NCBI GenBank assembly: GCA_947473805.1
Contig: CANJGB010000019.1
Span: 1-64,000 of the forward strand
From: Alphaproteobacteria bacterium
Lineage (GTDB): Bacteria > Pseudomonadota > Alphaproteobacteria > Ferrovibrionales > Ferrovibrionaceae
Direction: 5' to 3'
DNA length: 64,000 bases
The notes below the pieces were generated by a model. The model was not told the origin of the DNA and did not search any database. It saw only the letters and a program-made list of their open reading frames with translations. This document shows positions 53,368 to 62,326 of this stretch, piece by piece (position 1 is the first letter of the stretch; each line of letters begins with the position of its first letter). Both the position numbers and the translations under genes were made by a program.

Positions 53368-55040
53368 CTGGCGGCTGTCTGCCCCGCCTCGATCGCCTCG
53401 ATCAGGCCGCGGGCTATCTCGCGTTCGCCCAAAATAATCAGATTGGCGCCATGCTTCTTCAGATAGTCGACTTCCGCATCTGAATGAGCACGCGCCAAAA
53501 TGAGAAGGTCGGGGTTTGCCGCCCTGGCGCCGGCGACGATATGGCCTGCTTCGAACCCGTTAGGGATCGCTATTACCAGCCAGGATGCCCCCGCCAAATT
53601 GGCAGCGTCGATGATCTCGCGCACGGCGGCGTTACCGCTGATCGTCTCGATGCTCTTTGCGCGCAATAATTCGACCAGGGGCTGACGCTCCTCGATGACC
53701 AGGAATGGTTTGCCGCTGGCTTGCAGGGCGTCGCCTACTAGACTCCCCACGCGGCCATAGCCGATCAGCACGATGTGGTTCTGCAAGGCCGTCCTGGTCA
53801 GCGTTTCCTCGATGGCCATATCGGTTCTGGCCACGTCCTTCCTGGTGCCGTCCAGCCAGGGCTTGAAGCGGGCGATCGCAACGAAGAACATCGGGTTGAG
53901 CAGGATGGTCACGATCGCCCCTGCCAGGATCAGGTCTCGCCCTCGTTCAGGCAGCAGGCCCAAGCTGACGCCGAGCGTGGCCAGAATGAACGAGAATTCG
54001 CCGATCTGCGCCAGGCTGGCCGAGATGGTCAGGGCCGTGGCATTCGGATGGCCGAATGCGCGCACGATGCCATAGGCTGCAACTGATTTGCCCACGACGA
54101 TGATCGCCACCGTGGCCAGCACCGGCAGCGGGTCGGTCAACAGGATGCGCGGGTCGAACAACATGCCGACCGATACGAAAAACAGCACCGCGAACGCGTC
54201 GCGCAGCGGCAGGGTTTCTTCGGCCGCGCGGTGGCTGAGCTCGGATTCAGCCAGAACCATGCCGGCGAAGAAGGCGCCTAGTGCGAATGACACACCGAAC
54301 AGCTGCGTCGAGCCCAGGGCGACGCCCAGCGCCACCGCGAGCACCGCCAGGCGGAACAGTTCGCGCGAACCGGTATGCGCGACATAGTGCAGGACCCACG
54401 GAATCACCCGGCGGCCAACCACCAGCATGACAACCAGGAAGGCCGCTACCTTGCCCAGGGTAATGGCCAGCGCCATCAGGATTGCTTCAGTGCTTGGCGT
54501 TGCGCCGTCCCCGCCCAGGGCACCAGCCACGGCCGGCAGCAGCACCAGGACCAACACCATGGCCAGGTCCTCGACAATCAGCCAGCCGACCGCGATGCGG
54601 CCCTTGTCCGTATCAACAAGCCGGCGCTCCTGCAATGCGCGCAGCAGCACGACGGTGCTGGCAACCGATAGCGCGAGACCAAACACCAGACCCTCGCCCG
54701 CCGTCCAGCCGAACGCCCAGCCGAGGCCCATGCCGAGCAGCGTGGCTATCGTGATTTGCGCCACTGCACCCGGCACGGCAATGGCTTTGACCGACAGCAG
54801 GTCTTTCAGCGAAAAATGCAGCCCCACGCCGAACATCAGAAGGATGACGCCAATTTCCGCCAGTTCCTGCGCCAGGTTCTGGTCAGCTACGAAGCCCGGC
54901 GTGAAAGGGCCCACGGCGACGCCCGCCAGCAGATAGCCGACCAACGGTGACACACGCAGGCGGTTTGCTATGGCGCCGAAGATGAAAGCCAGAACGAGGC
55001 CGGCGACGATAGTGGCGATGAGCGGGGTGTGGTGCGGCAT
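53364..55040 (-). CDS. Kef/YbaL-type monovalent cation:proton antiporter with RCK domain
   Basis: 558 residues. About twelve membrane helices (CPA2 family): PLVGYLLAGVAVGPFTPGFV, GVILLMFGVGLHFSLKDLL, SVASTVVLLRALQERRLV, FALGAFFAGMVLAESELSHR. The C-terminal TrkA-N domain from about 410 has the NAD site VLIGYGRVGSLVGDAL. There is no TrkA-C tail of length, as in YbaL. It exchanges K+ (or Na+) for H+ and may respond to electrophile or pH stress, which suits its place beside stress genes. The start ATG 55040 is consistent with the family. Confidence 0.94.
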   Translation of the reverse strand: MPHHTPLIATIVAGLVLAFIFGAIANRLRVSPLVGYLLAGVAVGPFTPGFVADQNLAQELAEIGVILLMFGVGLHFSLKDLLSVKAIAVPGAVAQITIATLLGMGLGWAFGWTAGEGLVFGLALSVASTVVLLRALQERRLVDTDKGRIAVGWLIVEDLAMVLVLVLLPAVAGALGGDGATPSTEAILMALAITLGKVAAFLVVMLVVGRRVIPWVLHYVAHTGSRELFRLAVLAVALGVALGSTQLFGVSFALGAFFAGMVLAESELSHRAAEETLPLRDAFAVLFFVSVGMLFDPRILLTDPLPVLATVAIIVVGKSVAAYGIVRAFGHPNATALTISASLAQIGEFSFILATLGVSLGLLPERGRDLILAGAIVTILLNPMFFVAIARFKPWLDGTRKDVARTDMAIEETLTRTALQNHIVLIGYGRVGSLVGDALQASGKPFLVIEERQPLVELLRAKSIETISGNAAVREIIDAANLAGASWLVIAIPNGFEAGHIVAGARAANPDLLILARAHSDAEVDYLKKHGANLIILGEREIARGLIEAIEAGQTAAS

Positions 55041-55124
55041 GCTCCGTCCTTATGGTGGGCGGGGATCAGCCGTTATCGGGAATCAGGGCGGACATGCCAA
55101 GGCGAAATTGCCCAGGCGCGCGGA

Positions 55125-55874
55125 TCAGACGTGCTGACCGCCGTTGATGTGGATTTCCGCGCCGTTGACGTAGGACGCAGGTGCCGTGCAGAGAAAATAG
55201 ATCGTGGCGGCGACTTCCTCGGGCTTGCCCAGCCGCTTCATGGGAATTTCGCGCTGCACGATCTCGTCGGTACCCGGGGACAGGATGGCGGTGTCGATCT
55301 CGCCCGGCGCAATGGCGTTGACGCGTACGCCGAGCGGCCCGAAGTCGAAGGCCATTTCCCGGGTAAGCGCGGCCAGAGCCGCCTTGGACGTCGCATATGC
55401 CACCCCTGCAAACGGGTGAACGCGCGAGCCGGCGATGGAGGTGACGTTGACGATGGCGCCATTCGCCGCCGCCAGTTCGCGCGCCAGGCCCTTGGCGAGG
55501 ATCGCAGTCGAAAACAGGTTCACGTTGAAGACCTGCTGCCAGACCTCGACATCTGTGGTCAGGACGCCGAGGCGCGCATTCTTGGGACCCTTGGGCGAAA
55601 TACCGGCATTGTTGACCAGGGCATCGAGTGGCGCGCCGGCCAGCCGCTCGCGCAGACCCTCAATGGCGGCCGGCAGCTTGTCGAGGTCAGCGAGATCGAG
55701 CTGAACATGGTTCGCTTCGCCGCCGTCCCACGGGCAATGTTCGGAAAACGGGTGACGCGACACGGTCAGCACGCGCCAGCCGGCGGCGCTGAAACGCTTT
55801 ACCGTGGCGTGGCCTATGCCGCGGCTTGCGCCCGTCAGCAACAGGTTCTTTTGGCGTTCCGGGGAGGTGGACAT
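55125..55874 (-). CDS. SDR family oxidoreductase
   Basis: 249 residues from ATG 55874 (MSTSPERQKNLLLTGASRGI). Cofactor motif TGASRGIG, DALVNNAGISPKG, catalytic Ser in VNVTSIAGS, YATSK as YxxxK and the C-terminal YVNGAEIHINGGQHV. Substrate not inferable. It follows the cyclase gene by 10 bp on the same strand, so co-transcription is likely. Confidence 0.92.
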   Translation of the reverse strand: MSTSPERQKNLLLTGASRGIGHATVKRFSAAGWRVLTVSRHPFSEHCPWDGGEANHVQLDLADLDKLPAAIEGLRERLAGAPLDALVNNAGISPKGPKNARLGVLTTDVEVWQQVFNVNLFSTAILAKGLARELAAANGAIVNVTSIAGSRVHPFAGVAYATSKAALAALTREMAFDFGPLGVRVNAIAPGEIDTAILSPGTDEIVQREIPMKRLGKPEEVAATIYFLCTAPASYVNGAEIHINGGQHV

Positions 55875-55884
55875 GGTGCCGAAC

Positions 55885-57810
55885 CTACTCCGCCGCCGGA
55901 CTGGGCGCCAGCGCCGCCACGGGCGCCGCGTCAAGGCATTTGAGCAACTGGAATACTTCCGTATCAGCCTGCCGGCCGCGCAAGACATGGGTCCCGAAGG
56001 GCAACAGGGCGAAAGCGGGGGCCACACGGCTGGCGGCGGCGTCCCCCAGCAGGATGACGACGTCGCGGCCGTCAGGCACGACCTGCTTGGCCAATTCACA
56101 CAGCCGGCTGGCGGTATTCACCGGATCGCCGACGATGGTGTAGCTCAGACGGCTGGCCGCACCGATATTACCGACCGTTACCGCGCCGCAATGGATGCCG
56201 ATACGGACATTGATCTTCGGCAGGCCGAACGCCGCCCGGTCGCGGTTCTGCGCCTCAACCGTGTCGCGGATTTTCAGCGCGGCGCGGCAGGCGCGTTCGG
56301 TATGGTCGTCCTGCGTCTCCGGCGCCCCCCAGAAGGCCATGACACCGTCACCGAGATGTTTGTCCACCGTGCCCTGCTCGGCATCGATCACCTTGTCGAC
56401 CAGAGCGAAATGCTCGTTCAGAAAATCTGCGACCTCGGCAGCGCCCATGGTTTCCGACAGGGTTGTGAAGCCGGCGATATCGGTGAACATGACCGTCACC
56501 TCGCGCTGGATCGATTCCACGCCGCGCTCGCCGCCAGCCCGGATCAGGCGGCGCACCAGCGAGCGCGGCGCATAGCTCTCGAACCAGCGCAGGCCATCGA
56601 TCATAGAGTTGAAGGCGGTCGCCGTGTCGTCCAGTTCCCGCAGGCGGCTGCGGCCAACATGGGGCGCGCCGGCAAAATCGAACTGTTTGACTGAAACAGC
56701 TGTATTCGCCAGTTCGCGCAGCTTGCCGGTCATCCACCGACCAAACAAGAATGTCAGCACCAGCGAGACGGCAAGGATCGTGAGGCCCACGGCGACGGCC
56801 CTGATGATGCGGTCGATGGCGGCATCCAGCGTATGCTCCGGCTGTACGGTTCCGACCAGCCAGGCCGCACCGTAGTCCTCGACCTCGCGGTAGGCATAGA
56901 CGTAGGTCTGATAGCCGATTTCGCGCAGATGGCCTTCGCCTTTCAGCAGGCTGCGGCTTCGCCGCTGGTCGATGAAGTCGGAGCCGGTCCAGATTCCGGC
57001 CATCACGGCGTCGCCGATCTCGGCGATCGTCGGCAGCGGATGACCTCTGTCGCGATTGCCAAAACCCGAGGCCAGATTCGGGTGCGCCAGGACCAGTGTG
57101 CGGTCCACCAGGACGAACGGTGTCAGGCCATAGTCGTCGGCCACCGCCTTGAGCGACTGGGAAAGTCCGCCGACGGTGACCACGGCGATCAGCAGGCCGC
57201 GCAACTGCCCATCCTTTCGGACGGGCACGCGCAGGCTGAGGACCGGTTGCTTGATCTCGTCGACCCAGGCGATGTCGGCCCAGTGCGCGCCGGGCATGGC
57301 CATGCTCCGGGTGCCAGTGGCGATCAGTTCGGGATCTTTGGTGGTGACGTACGTGCTGGCGATCCGGCCATCGGCCTCGCGATAAATGCGGATTTCCTGG
57401 GAATCTGTCGGCTCGGTGGAGGGGCGGATGAACACGATTGCCAGCACCTGCGGCGTCGCCGACAACGCGCCGCCGGCCAGTTCCACGAACCGGCGGTCGT
57501 CAACGGGGTCGATGTCGCTGGCAATGATGGTCCGGGCCAGGTATTCGCCCTGGGTCCGCACCGGTTCCAGCGTATCGCGCAGGCGTTCGCGGACCAGCGC
57601 GGTGGCCAGTGCCGCCTTGTCGCGCGTCAGGTCGGCGGTATTCGCGCCGCCGGCCCAGACGCCGACGTACAGCACGCTGGCAATGGCGATGGTGACAAGG
57701 CCCGTGAGGCCGACGCCCAGAACAACGCCTATCGAGGCGCGCCAGTAACGGCCCGCGAAACGAAAGCGCAGGAATAGCCGATTGACCGGTCGGGTCGGCT
57801 CAGCGATCAG
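55885..57810 (-). CDS. class III adenylate/guanylate cyclase with sensor and HAMP domains
   Basis: About 640 residues. Membrane helix near the start (RASIGVVLGVGLTGLVTIAI), a Cache-type extracytoplasmic sensor of about 250 residues, a second helix (IIRAVAVGLTILAVSLVLTF), a HAMP-like linker and a C-terminal cyclase domain: VTVMFTDIAGFTTLSETMG (metal Asp), HLGDGVMAFWGAP and YTIVGDPVNTASRLC (Asp for adenine selection). So it probably makes cAMP in response to an external signal. No ATG/GTG/TTG exists between the uspA stop and the first helix. Candidates are CTG 57810 overlapping that stop, ATG 58017 inside uspA, or GTG 57675 in the helix. The start is therefore uncertain. Confidence 0.87.
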   Translation of the reverse strand: MIAEPTRPVNRLFLRFRFAGRYWRASIGVVLGVGLTGLVTIAIASVLYVGVWAGGANTADLTRDKAALATALVRERLRDTLEPVRTQGEYLARTIIASDIDPVDDRRFVELAGGALSATPQVLAIVFIRPSTEPTDSQEIRIYREADGRIASTYVTTKDPELIATGTRSMAMPGAHWADIAWVDEIKQPVLSLRVPVRKDGQLRGLLIAVVTVGGLSQSLKAVADDYGLTPFVLVDRTLVLAHPNLASGFGNRDRGHPLPTIAEIGDAVMAGIWTGSDFIDQRRSRSLLKGEGHLREIGYQTYVYAYREVEDYGAAWLVGTVQPEHTLDAAIDRIIRAVAVGLTILAVSLVLTFLFGRWMTGKLRELANTAVSVKQFDFAGAPHVGRSRLRELDDTATAFNSMIDGLRWFESYAPRSLVRRLIRAGGERGVESIQREVTVMFTDIAGFTTLSETMGAAEVADFLNEHFALVDKVIDAEQGTVDKHLGDGVMAFWGAPETQDDHTERACRAALKIRDTVEAQNRDRAAFGLPKINVRIGIHCGAVTVGNIGAASRLSYTIVGDPVNTASRLCELAKQVVPDGRDVVILLGDAAASRVAPAFALLPFGTHVLRGRQADTEVFQLLKCLDAAPVAALAPSPAAE

Positions 57811-58676
57811 TGCACCATCAGGACAGGCATGGTGACACTGGCCAGCACCTCGCCGGTCACGCCGCCGAAAATCAGCCGCCGCAGCTGATTGCGGGTATAG
57901 GCGCCCATGACGATCATATCCGCACCCTCGCCGAGGGCAGCGGACATCATCGCCTTGCCGGCGCCGGCGCCGCTTGGGTCGGCCGGCACCGTCACTGATT
58001 TCGCCTTGATCCCGCACCAGGCGAGATACTCGACAACGTCCTCGCCGGTCGGCATGACGGTCGAGCCCAGATAGACCGACAGCACGGTTACCTTGTAGGC
58101 GCCGTCGAGGAACGGCATGGCAAAGCGGATGGCGCGGCCGGACTCAACCGAACCATTCCAGGCAATAGCAATGTGGTTGCCGAATGCGCCGGCAACAGGT
58201 GTCGGCATGACCAGGACCGGACGTCCGGTTTCGCGCAGGCAGGCGTCCAGCGTGAATGACGGTGCCCCACGGGGCGGCGTCCCCGGCAGCGGTGCGACAA
58301 TCAGGTCGGCCAAACGGCCTCGCTCGGCGACCTTCTCGTCCTCCCGGCCGGTCAACTGCAAGAAGCGGGCGGAAAACCCGGCCGACCGTGGGGTCTCCAT
58401 GATCTCCGCCTCGTGTTTTTCCACGATGCGTTTGAACTGGTCGGCCGCCCGGCTGCCACGGGCACCGCCCTCGCGCTCCGCTGCCTGCATGATCTGTTCG
58501 ATCATCGCCGCCGTCATGCCCTCGCCGACGAAGGCAACGGCATCGCGCGGATCCAGCCCGACCTGCATGGCGTCGATATGGGCACCCAGCCGCTTGCCGA
58601 CCGAAAACACCGTATCCAGAAACGTATCGTCGTCTTCGACGCCGCCCAGCGGCGCGAGGATTGTGCGGATGGCCAT
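57807..58676 (-). CDS. universal stress protein (UspA family, two-domain)
   Basis: 289 residues, two tandem Usp domains (about 1-145 and 146-289). The second ends with IVMGAYTRNQLRRLIFGGVT and VLASVTMPVLMVH, the ATP-binding Gly pattern G-x2-G-x9-G(S/T). The first domain is degenerate (MAIRTILAPLGGVEDDDTFL, DLIVAPLPGTPPRGAPS). Start ATG 58676 with AAGGAG behind it. The following cyclase probably couples to this stop. No EcfG consensus was seen upstream. Role: stress survival, by family. Confidence 0.93.
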   Translation of the reverse strand: MAIRTILAPLGGVEDDDTFLDTVFSVGKRLGAHIDAMQVGLDPRDAVAFVGEGMTAAMIEQIMQAAEREGGARGSRAADQFKRIVEKHEAEIMETPRSAGFSARFLQLTGREDEKVAERGRLADLIVAPLPGTPPRGAPSFTLDACLRETGRPVLVMPTPVAGAFGNHIAIAWNGSVESGRAIRFAMPFLDGAYKVTVLSVYLGSTVMPTGEDVVEYLAWCGIKAKSVTVPADPSGAGAGKAMMSAALGEGADMIVMGAYTRNQLRRLIFGGVTGEVLASVTMPVLMVH

Positions 58677-58756
58677 TGTTGTTACTCCTTCGACCGGCTC
58701 CCTGTTGCGGAAACTCTACTCGAAGAGGCGGCGAATATGAAGCCGTGCAGGGTGCG

Positions 58757-59668
58757 TCACCGTGCGGGGTACACCGGCGTGCCTGGCTCCGGCAGGCCGG
58801 CCGGGTCCTGGTGAATAATGACCTCCGCCCCCGGAAATTCGCCCAGAATGACGGCTTCGATGCTGTCGGCGATTTCGTGGGCCTGCATCAGGGTCAAATT
58901 GCCGTCCAGCTCGAGGTGGAACTGGATAAAGGTCTGGGTTCCGGAGGCCCGCGTTCGCAGGTCATGGATGGCGCGGGCAGCCGGGTGGGCCCGCGCCAGG
59001 GTCTTGATCCGCTCTCTCGCGTCGGCCGGCAGCTCCCGGTCCATCAGATGATCGAACGATTGCCGGAAGATGGCCGCCACACTGCGCAACATCCATAGTC
59101 CAACCAGAATGGCGAAAAGTGGGTCGGCCTGGGTGAAGCCCAACACGCTCGACAGTACCAGCGAGAGGATAACGCCGCCGTTCATCAACAAGTCGCCGGC
59201 GTAATGCAGTGAATCAGCGCCGATGGCGATCGAACCGGTCCGCCGCACGACGCTCCTCTGGTAACTCACCAGGCACAGGGTGGCGACAATTGCCAGGACC
59301 GATATCGCTATACCGTATTCGCTGTGGGATACGGGGTGGGGGTGGAGCAGCCGTTGGACACCGCTGGCGAACAGAAGCAGGGTTGATCCGGTGATGAAGG
59401 CCGCCTGCGCCAGCCCCGCCAGTGGCTCGACCTTGCCGTGACCGAAGCGGTGCTCGCGGTCGGCAGGCTCCAGCGCGTGCCGAACTGCCAGCAGATTGAT
59501 GAATGAGGCGAATGCGTCGAGGGCCGAGTCCATGGCCGAACTCATCATCGCGACCGACCCGCCCACCAGCCATACGCCGCCCTTCGACAGCGTGAGGAGG
59601 ACAGCGACCGCCAGCGCCGCGGTCGCCGCGCGCCGCATCAATCGGCCGCGGACAATATCATCGCTCAC
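58757..59668 (-). CDS. cation diffusion facilitator (FieF-like metal exporter)
   Basis: 303 residues, six membrane helices. Metal site A ligands: [12 protein letters not shown] (D-x3-D) and [16 protein letters not shown] (D-x2-H-x3-D). Interface motif [20 protein letters not shown]. Cytoplasmic C-terminal ferredoxin-like domain ([17 protein letters not shown]). Exports Zn2+/Fe2+ against protons by family. Start GTG 59668 shares GTGA with the pdxH stop; ATG 59692 would also work with a 28-bp overlap. It is coupled to pdxH. Confidence 0.92.
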   Translation of the reverse strand: MSDDIVRGRLMRRAATAALAVAVLLTLSKGGVWLVGGSVAMMSSAMDSALDAFASFINLLAVRHALEPADREHRFGHGKVEPLAGLAQAAFITGSTLLLFASGVQRLLHPHPVSHSEYGIAISVLAIVATLCLVSYQRSVVRRTGSIAIGADSLHYAGDLLMNGGVILSLVLSSVLGFTQADPLFAILVGLWMLRSVAAIFRQSFDHLMDRELPADARERIKTLARAHPAARAIHDLRTRASGTQTFIQFHLELDGNLTLMQAHEIADSIEAVILGEFPGAEVIIHQDPAGLPEPGTPVYPAR

Positions 59669-60261
59669 GGGTATAGCCGCTCGGTGGTCCACTCTCCGGC
59701 TGCATCGGTACGCTCGAAGACGAGCCGTTCATGCAGACGGAACATCCGGTCGTCCCAGAATTCGATCCGCCGTGGCGCAACACGGAAACCCGACCAGTGC
59801 GGCGGCCGTGGAATGTCGCCCAGGCCGAACTTGGCGGCAAAAACGGCTACCGCTTTTTCAAGCGCGAAACGATTCTCAAGCGGCCGCGACTGGCGCGACG
59901 CCCACGCACCGATGCGGGCCTCGCGTGCGCGGCTGGAAAAATAGGCATCTGCCTCGGCATTGGTCACGACCGAAGCACCCCCTTGGATTCGCACGCTCTT
60001 GCGCAGGCTCTTCCAGTGAAAGCAGAGCGCGGCATGGGGATGGGCCAGGAGCTCGACGCCCTTGGCGCTTTCAAAATTCGTGTAGAAGACGAACCCGAGC
60101 GGGTCGAATCCCTTGAGCAGGACCATTCGGACATTCGGATGGCCGTGCGCGTCGACTGTTGCCAACGCTACAGCCGAAGGGTCGTTCGGTTCGCTCTTTT
60201 CGGCGAGTGCGAACCATTCGCCGAACAGGTCAATCGGGTTTGAAGTTTCGTCCATGGGCAT
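59665..60261 (-). CDS. pdxH: pyridoxamine 5'-phosphate oxidase
   Basis: FMN enzyme that makes pyridoxal 5'-phosphate from the pyridoxamine or pyridoxine form. 198 residues from ATG 60261 ([20 protein letters not shown]). Motifs include [47 protein letters not shown] and the ending [12 protein letters not shown] then [10 protein letters not shown]. Standard length of about 200. Two ATGs six bases apart are possible; upstream sequence has no family likeness. Its promoter region is shared divergently with the 17-kDa-like lipoprotein gene. Confidence 0.95.
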   Translation of the reverse strand: MPMDETSNPIDLFGEWFALAEKSEPNDPSAVALATVDAHGHPNVRMVLLKGFDPLGFVFYTNFESAKGVELLAHPHAALCFHWKSLRKSVRIQGGASVVTNAEADAYFSSRAREARIGAWASRQSRPLENRFALEKAVAVFAAKFGLGDIPRPPHWSGFRVAPRRIEFWDDRMFRLHERLVFERTDAAGEWTTERLYP

Positions 60262-60330
60262 GATGCAACAGGTAATGCGCCGACAGGGTTTTGTCGAACA
60301 CCACCTCTCATTTTGAAGTTCTTTGACCGG

Positions 60331-60355
60331 GGAACCTGGACCGGTGAAACCCGTT
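60331..60355 (+). promoter_or_regulatory. EcfG (general stress sigma) promoter upstream of the 17-kDa-like gene
   Basis: GGAAC (60331-60335), 16 bp, CGTT (60352-60355): exact consensus and identical spacing to the two sites at 52963-53035. The predicted start is near 60362, giving a leader of about 130 nt before ATG 60491. Confidence 0.72.
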
Positions 60356-60490
60356 TGAAGTGTGATCTGCGGCACAGTAGGATGCCTAATTGTCGCCATC
60401 ATTACTGTAGATATGTGGCTCTGGCGCGATCCGCATCGCGGATTGCCTGGTCAACAAGAGGGGTCCCGTAAACCGGGATCGGCACGAAAA

Positions 60491-61018
60491 ATGAAGTTCA
60501 TCAAGATTACAGCGGTTGTCCTGGCCCTTGGCGTGACGGCAGCGTGTGCCGACCAGTTTGGCCAGGGTGGCTATGGTAGCGGCGGCAGCTCGGGCAGTTC
60601 GGGCGGCATCAGCAAACAGACCGGCGGCGCCGTGCTCGGCGGCATCGGCGGCGCCGTGGCAGGCTCTGCCTTCGGCAGCGGCACCGGACGCCTCGTGGGT
60701 GTCGGCGCGGGTGCGCTGCTCGGCGCCCTGCTCGGCAGCGAAATCGGCAAATCGCTCGACAAGGCGGATCAGACCGCGCTGAACAGCACCACGCAGCGCG
60801 CGCTGGAAACCGCGCCGTCGAACCAGCCGGTGTCGTGGCGCAATCCCGACAGCGGCAATTCGGGCACGATTACCCCGCGTCCGGCGGTTCAGAACGCCAG
60901 CAACGGCCAGTATTGCCGCGAATTCACCCAGACGATCAATGTCGGGGGCAAGTCCGAACAGGGTGTCGGCACGGCCTGCCGCCAGCCGGACGGCTCATGG
61001 AGGATCGTCAGCCAGTAA
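60491..61018 (+). CDS. glycine-zipper 17-kDa antigen-like outer-membrane protein
   Basis: 175 residues from ATG 60491. The signal segment ITAVVLALGVTAACADQ has a Cys placed like a lipobox, though the -3 residue (Thr) is weak. A Gly/Ser-rich stretch follows, then the glycine-zipper KQTGGAVLGGIGGAVAGSAF and GALLGALLGSEIGKSLD, then a C-terminal domain with two Cys (YCREFTQTI, GTACRQPDGSW) as in the Rickettsia 17-kDa/RT0821 surface-antigen group. Outer-membrane or periplasmic anchoring is likely. The EcfG promoter suggests stress induction. A hairpin terminator ends the gene. Confidence 0.88.
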   Translation: MKFIKITAVVLALGVTAACADQFGQGGYGSGGSSGSSGGISKQTGGAVLGGIGGAVAGSAFGSGTGRLVGVGAGALLGALLGSEIGKSLDKADQTALNSTTQRALETAPSNQPVSWRNPDSGNSGTITPRPAVQNASNGQYCREFTQTINVGGKSEQGVGTACRQPDGSWRIVSQ

Positions 61019-61043
61019 TCTTTCGAGTCAGTAGCGTCACGGG

Positions 61044-61068
61044 ACGGCCCCACTTATGGTGGGGCCGT
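61044..61068 (+). terminator. intrinsic terminator after the 17-kDa-like gene
   Basis: ACGGCCCCAC-ttatg-GTGGGGCCGT is a 10-bp perfect stem followed by TTCGTTT. It ends 25 nt before the Sel1 gene, so the two genes are likely separate transcripts. Confidence 0.85.
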
Positions 61069-61093
61069 TTCGTTTGGGTCCCGCCAGATCAGC

Positions 61094-62326
61094 ATGAGAG
61101 CCGTCCTCTTCGTCCTTCTTTTTCTGTCGTTCGCCGGGCAAATTGCCCGCGCCGATTTCGACGCTGGTACGCGCGCTTTCGATGCCGGTGACTACGCGAC
61201 GGCGATCAAGGAGTGGCAGCCGGCGGCCGAGGGCGGCGACGTCGCCGCGATGCGTAACCTTGGCCAGATCTACCGCTTGGGCCTGGGGGTCGAAAAGGAT
61301 CCCGTTCAGGCAATCAAATGGTACAAGCGCGCCGCTGAAATCGGATTCGATCGCGCGCAGGCGAATCTGGGCGCCATGTACCTGGAGGGTTACGGGGTCG
61401 ATCGCGACTTCGCCGAGGCGGCGCACTGGTTCGACCGCGCGGCGCGGCAGGGGCATGTCCTGGCGCAATATAATCTGGGCCTGATGTACGAGAATGGTCT
61501 TGGCGTGTCGCGCGATCCCGCGCGGGCCTTGGGTTGGTATAACCTTGCGGCGCGCCAGGGACATCCCGAAGCGCTGCAGAAGCTCAGCCACCTGGTGCAG
61601 GAAGCCCCGCCGGCGACGCCGCCGGCGAAAACGAACAATTCCGAATCCGCCGATGCCGCCGCGGCGCAGCCGGCAACCGTACCGGCCGCCACTCCAACGT
61701 CGCCGCCCGTTGCGCCCGCAGTGGCGCCAGTGCCACCGCCGGTGTCACCATCCGCGCCGGTGCCTCAGCCCGCGACCACCCCGGCGGACACAGCCTCGGA
61801 CGACAGTGGCCCCAAGCCAGTGGAGTTTGATCTGTTTGGCATGATCAGCAAGTTCGTCAAGGAACAGCAGGCCAAGTCCGCCAAAGCACCGGCCCCCGCA
61901 AAGCGGGACGCTTTGCCGCCGCCAGCATCTGTCGCCGTTATTGCCACGCCCGCCGAACCGGACCCCGCGGGCGGCACCCCTACCCAGCTCATCCCGCCGC
62001 CTAAGGATGAGGTCGCTCCATCAGACCCCCTGGAAGAGGGAAGCGCCGAATATGACCAGCAGAATTATCGCCGGGCCCTTGGTCACTGGCTGCCGCTGGC
62101 TAATGACGGCAATTCGCGGGCGCAGTTCCTTGTCGGGCGGCTGTACTACAACGGCGAGGGCCTGGTGCGCGACCGGACCCGTGCCTTCATGTGGTGGATG
62201 CTGGCTGCCCGCCAGGACGACGCCGAGGCCCGGGCGGCGCTGGAGCGAGTTACGGCGGAGTTGAACGAGTCGCAGCTTGCCGACGGCCGAACACTCGTCG
62301 AGAATTTCCGGCCGCGCCGCAACTAA
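61094..62326 (+). CDS. exported Sel1-repeat protein
   Basis: 410 residues. Signal peptide (MRAVLFVLLFLSFAGQIARA). Sel1 repeats from 25 to 165: AAMRNLGQIYRLGLGVEKDP, QANLGAMYLEGYGVDRDFAE, AQYNLGLMYENGLGVSRDPA. A long Pro/Ala linker (about 180-320) follows and one more Sel1-like unit lies at 330-395 (SRAQFLVGRLYYNGEGLVRD). Sel1 proteins are periplasmic scaffolds in envelope or signalling complexes. The separated terminal repeat across a Pro-rich linker is unusual. Function unknown; no enzymatic motif. Confidence 0.87.
   Translation: MRAVLFVLLFLSFAGQIARADFDAGTRAFDAGDYATAIKEWQPAAEGGDVAAMRNLGQIYRLGLGVEKDPVQAIKWYKRAAEIGFDRAQANLGAMYLEGYGVDRDFAEAAHWFDRAARQGHVLAQYNLGLMYENGLGVSRDPARALGWYNLAARQGHPEALQKLSHLVQEAPPATPPAKTNNSESADAAAAQPATVPAATPTSPPVAPAVAPVPPPVSPSAPVPQPATTPADTASDDSGPKPVEFDLFGMISKFVKEQQAKSAKAPAPAKRDALPPPASVAVIATPAEPDPAGGTPTQLIPPPKDEVAPSDPLEEGSAEYDQQNYRRALGHWLPLANDGNSRAQFLVGRLYYNGEGLVRDRTRAFMWWMLAARQDDAEARAALERVTAELNESQLADGRTLVENFRPRRN

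Noticed and set aside
60390-60413. TTGTCG ... TAGATA as a housekeeping promoter before the 17-kDa-like gene
   Set aside because: Spacer of only 12 bp; the EcfG site at 60331 fits better.
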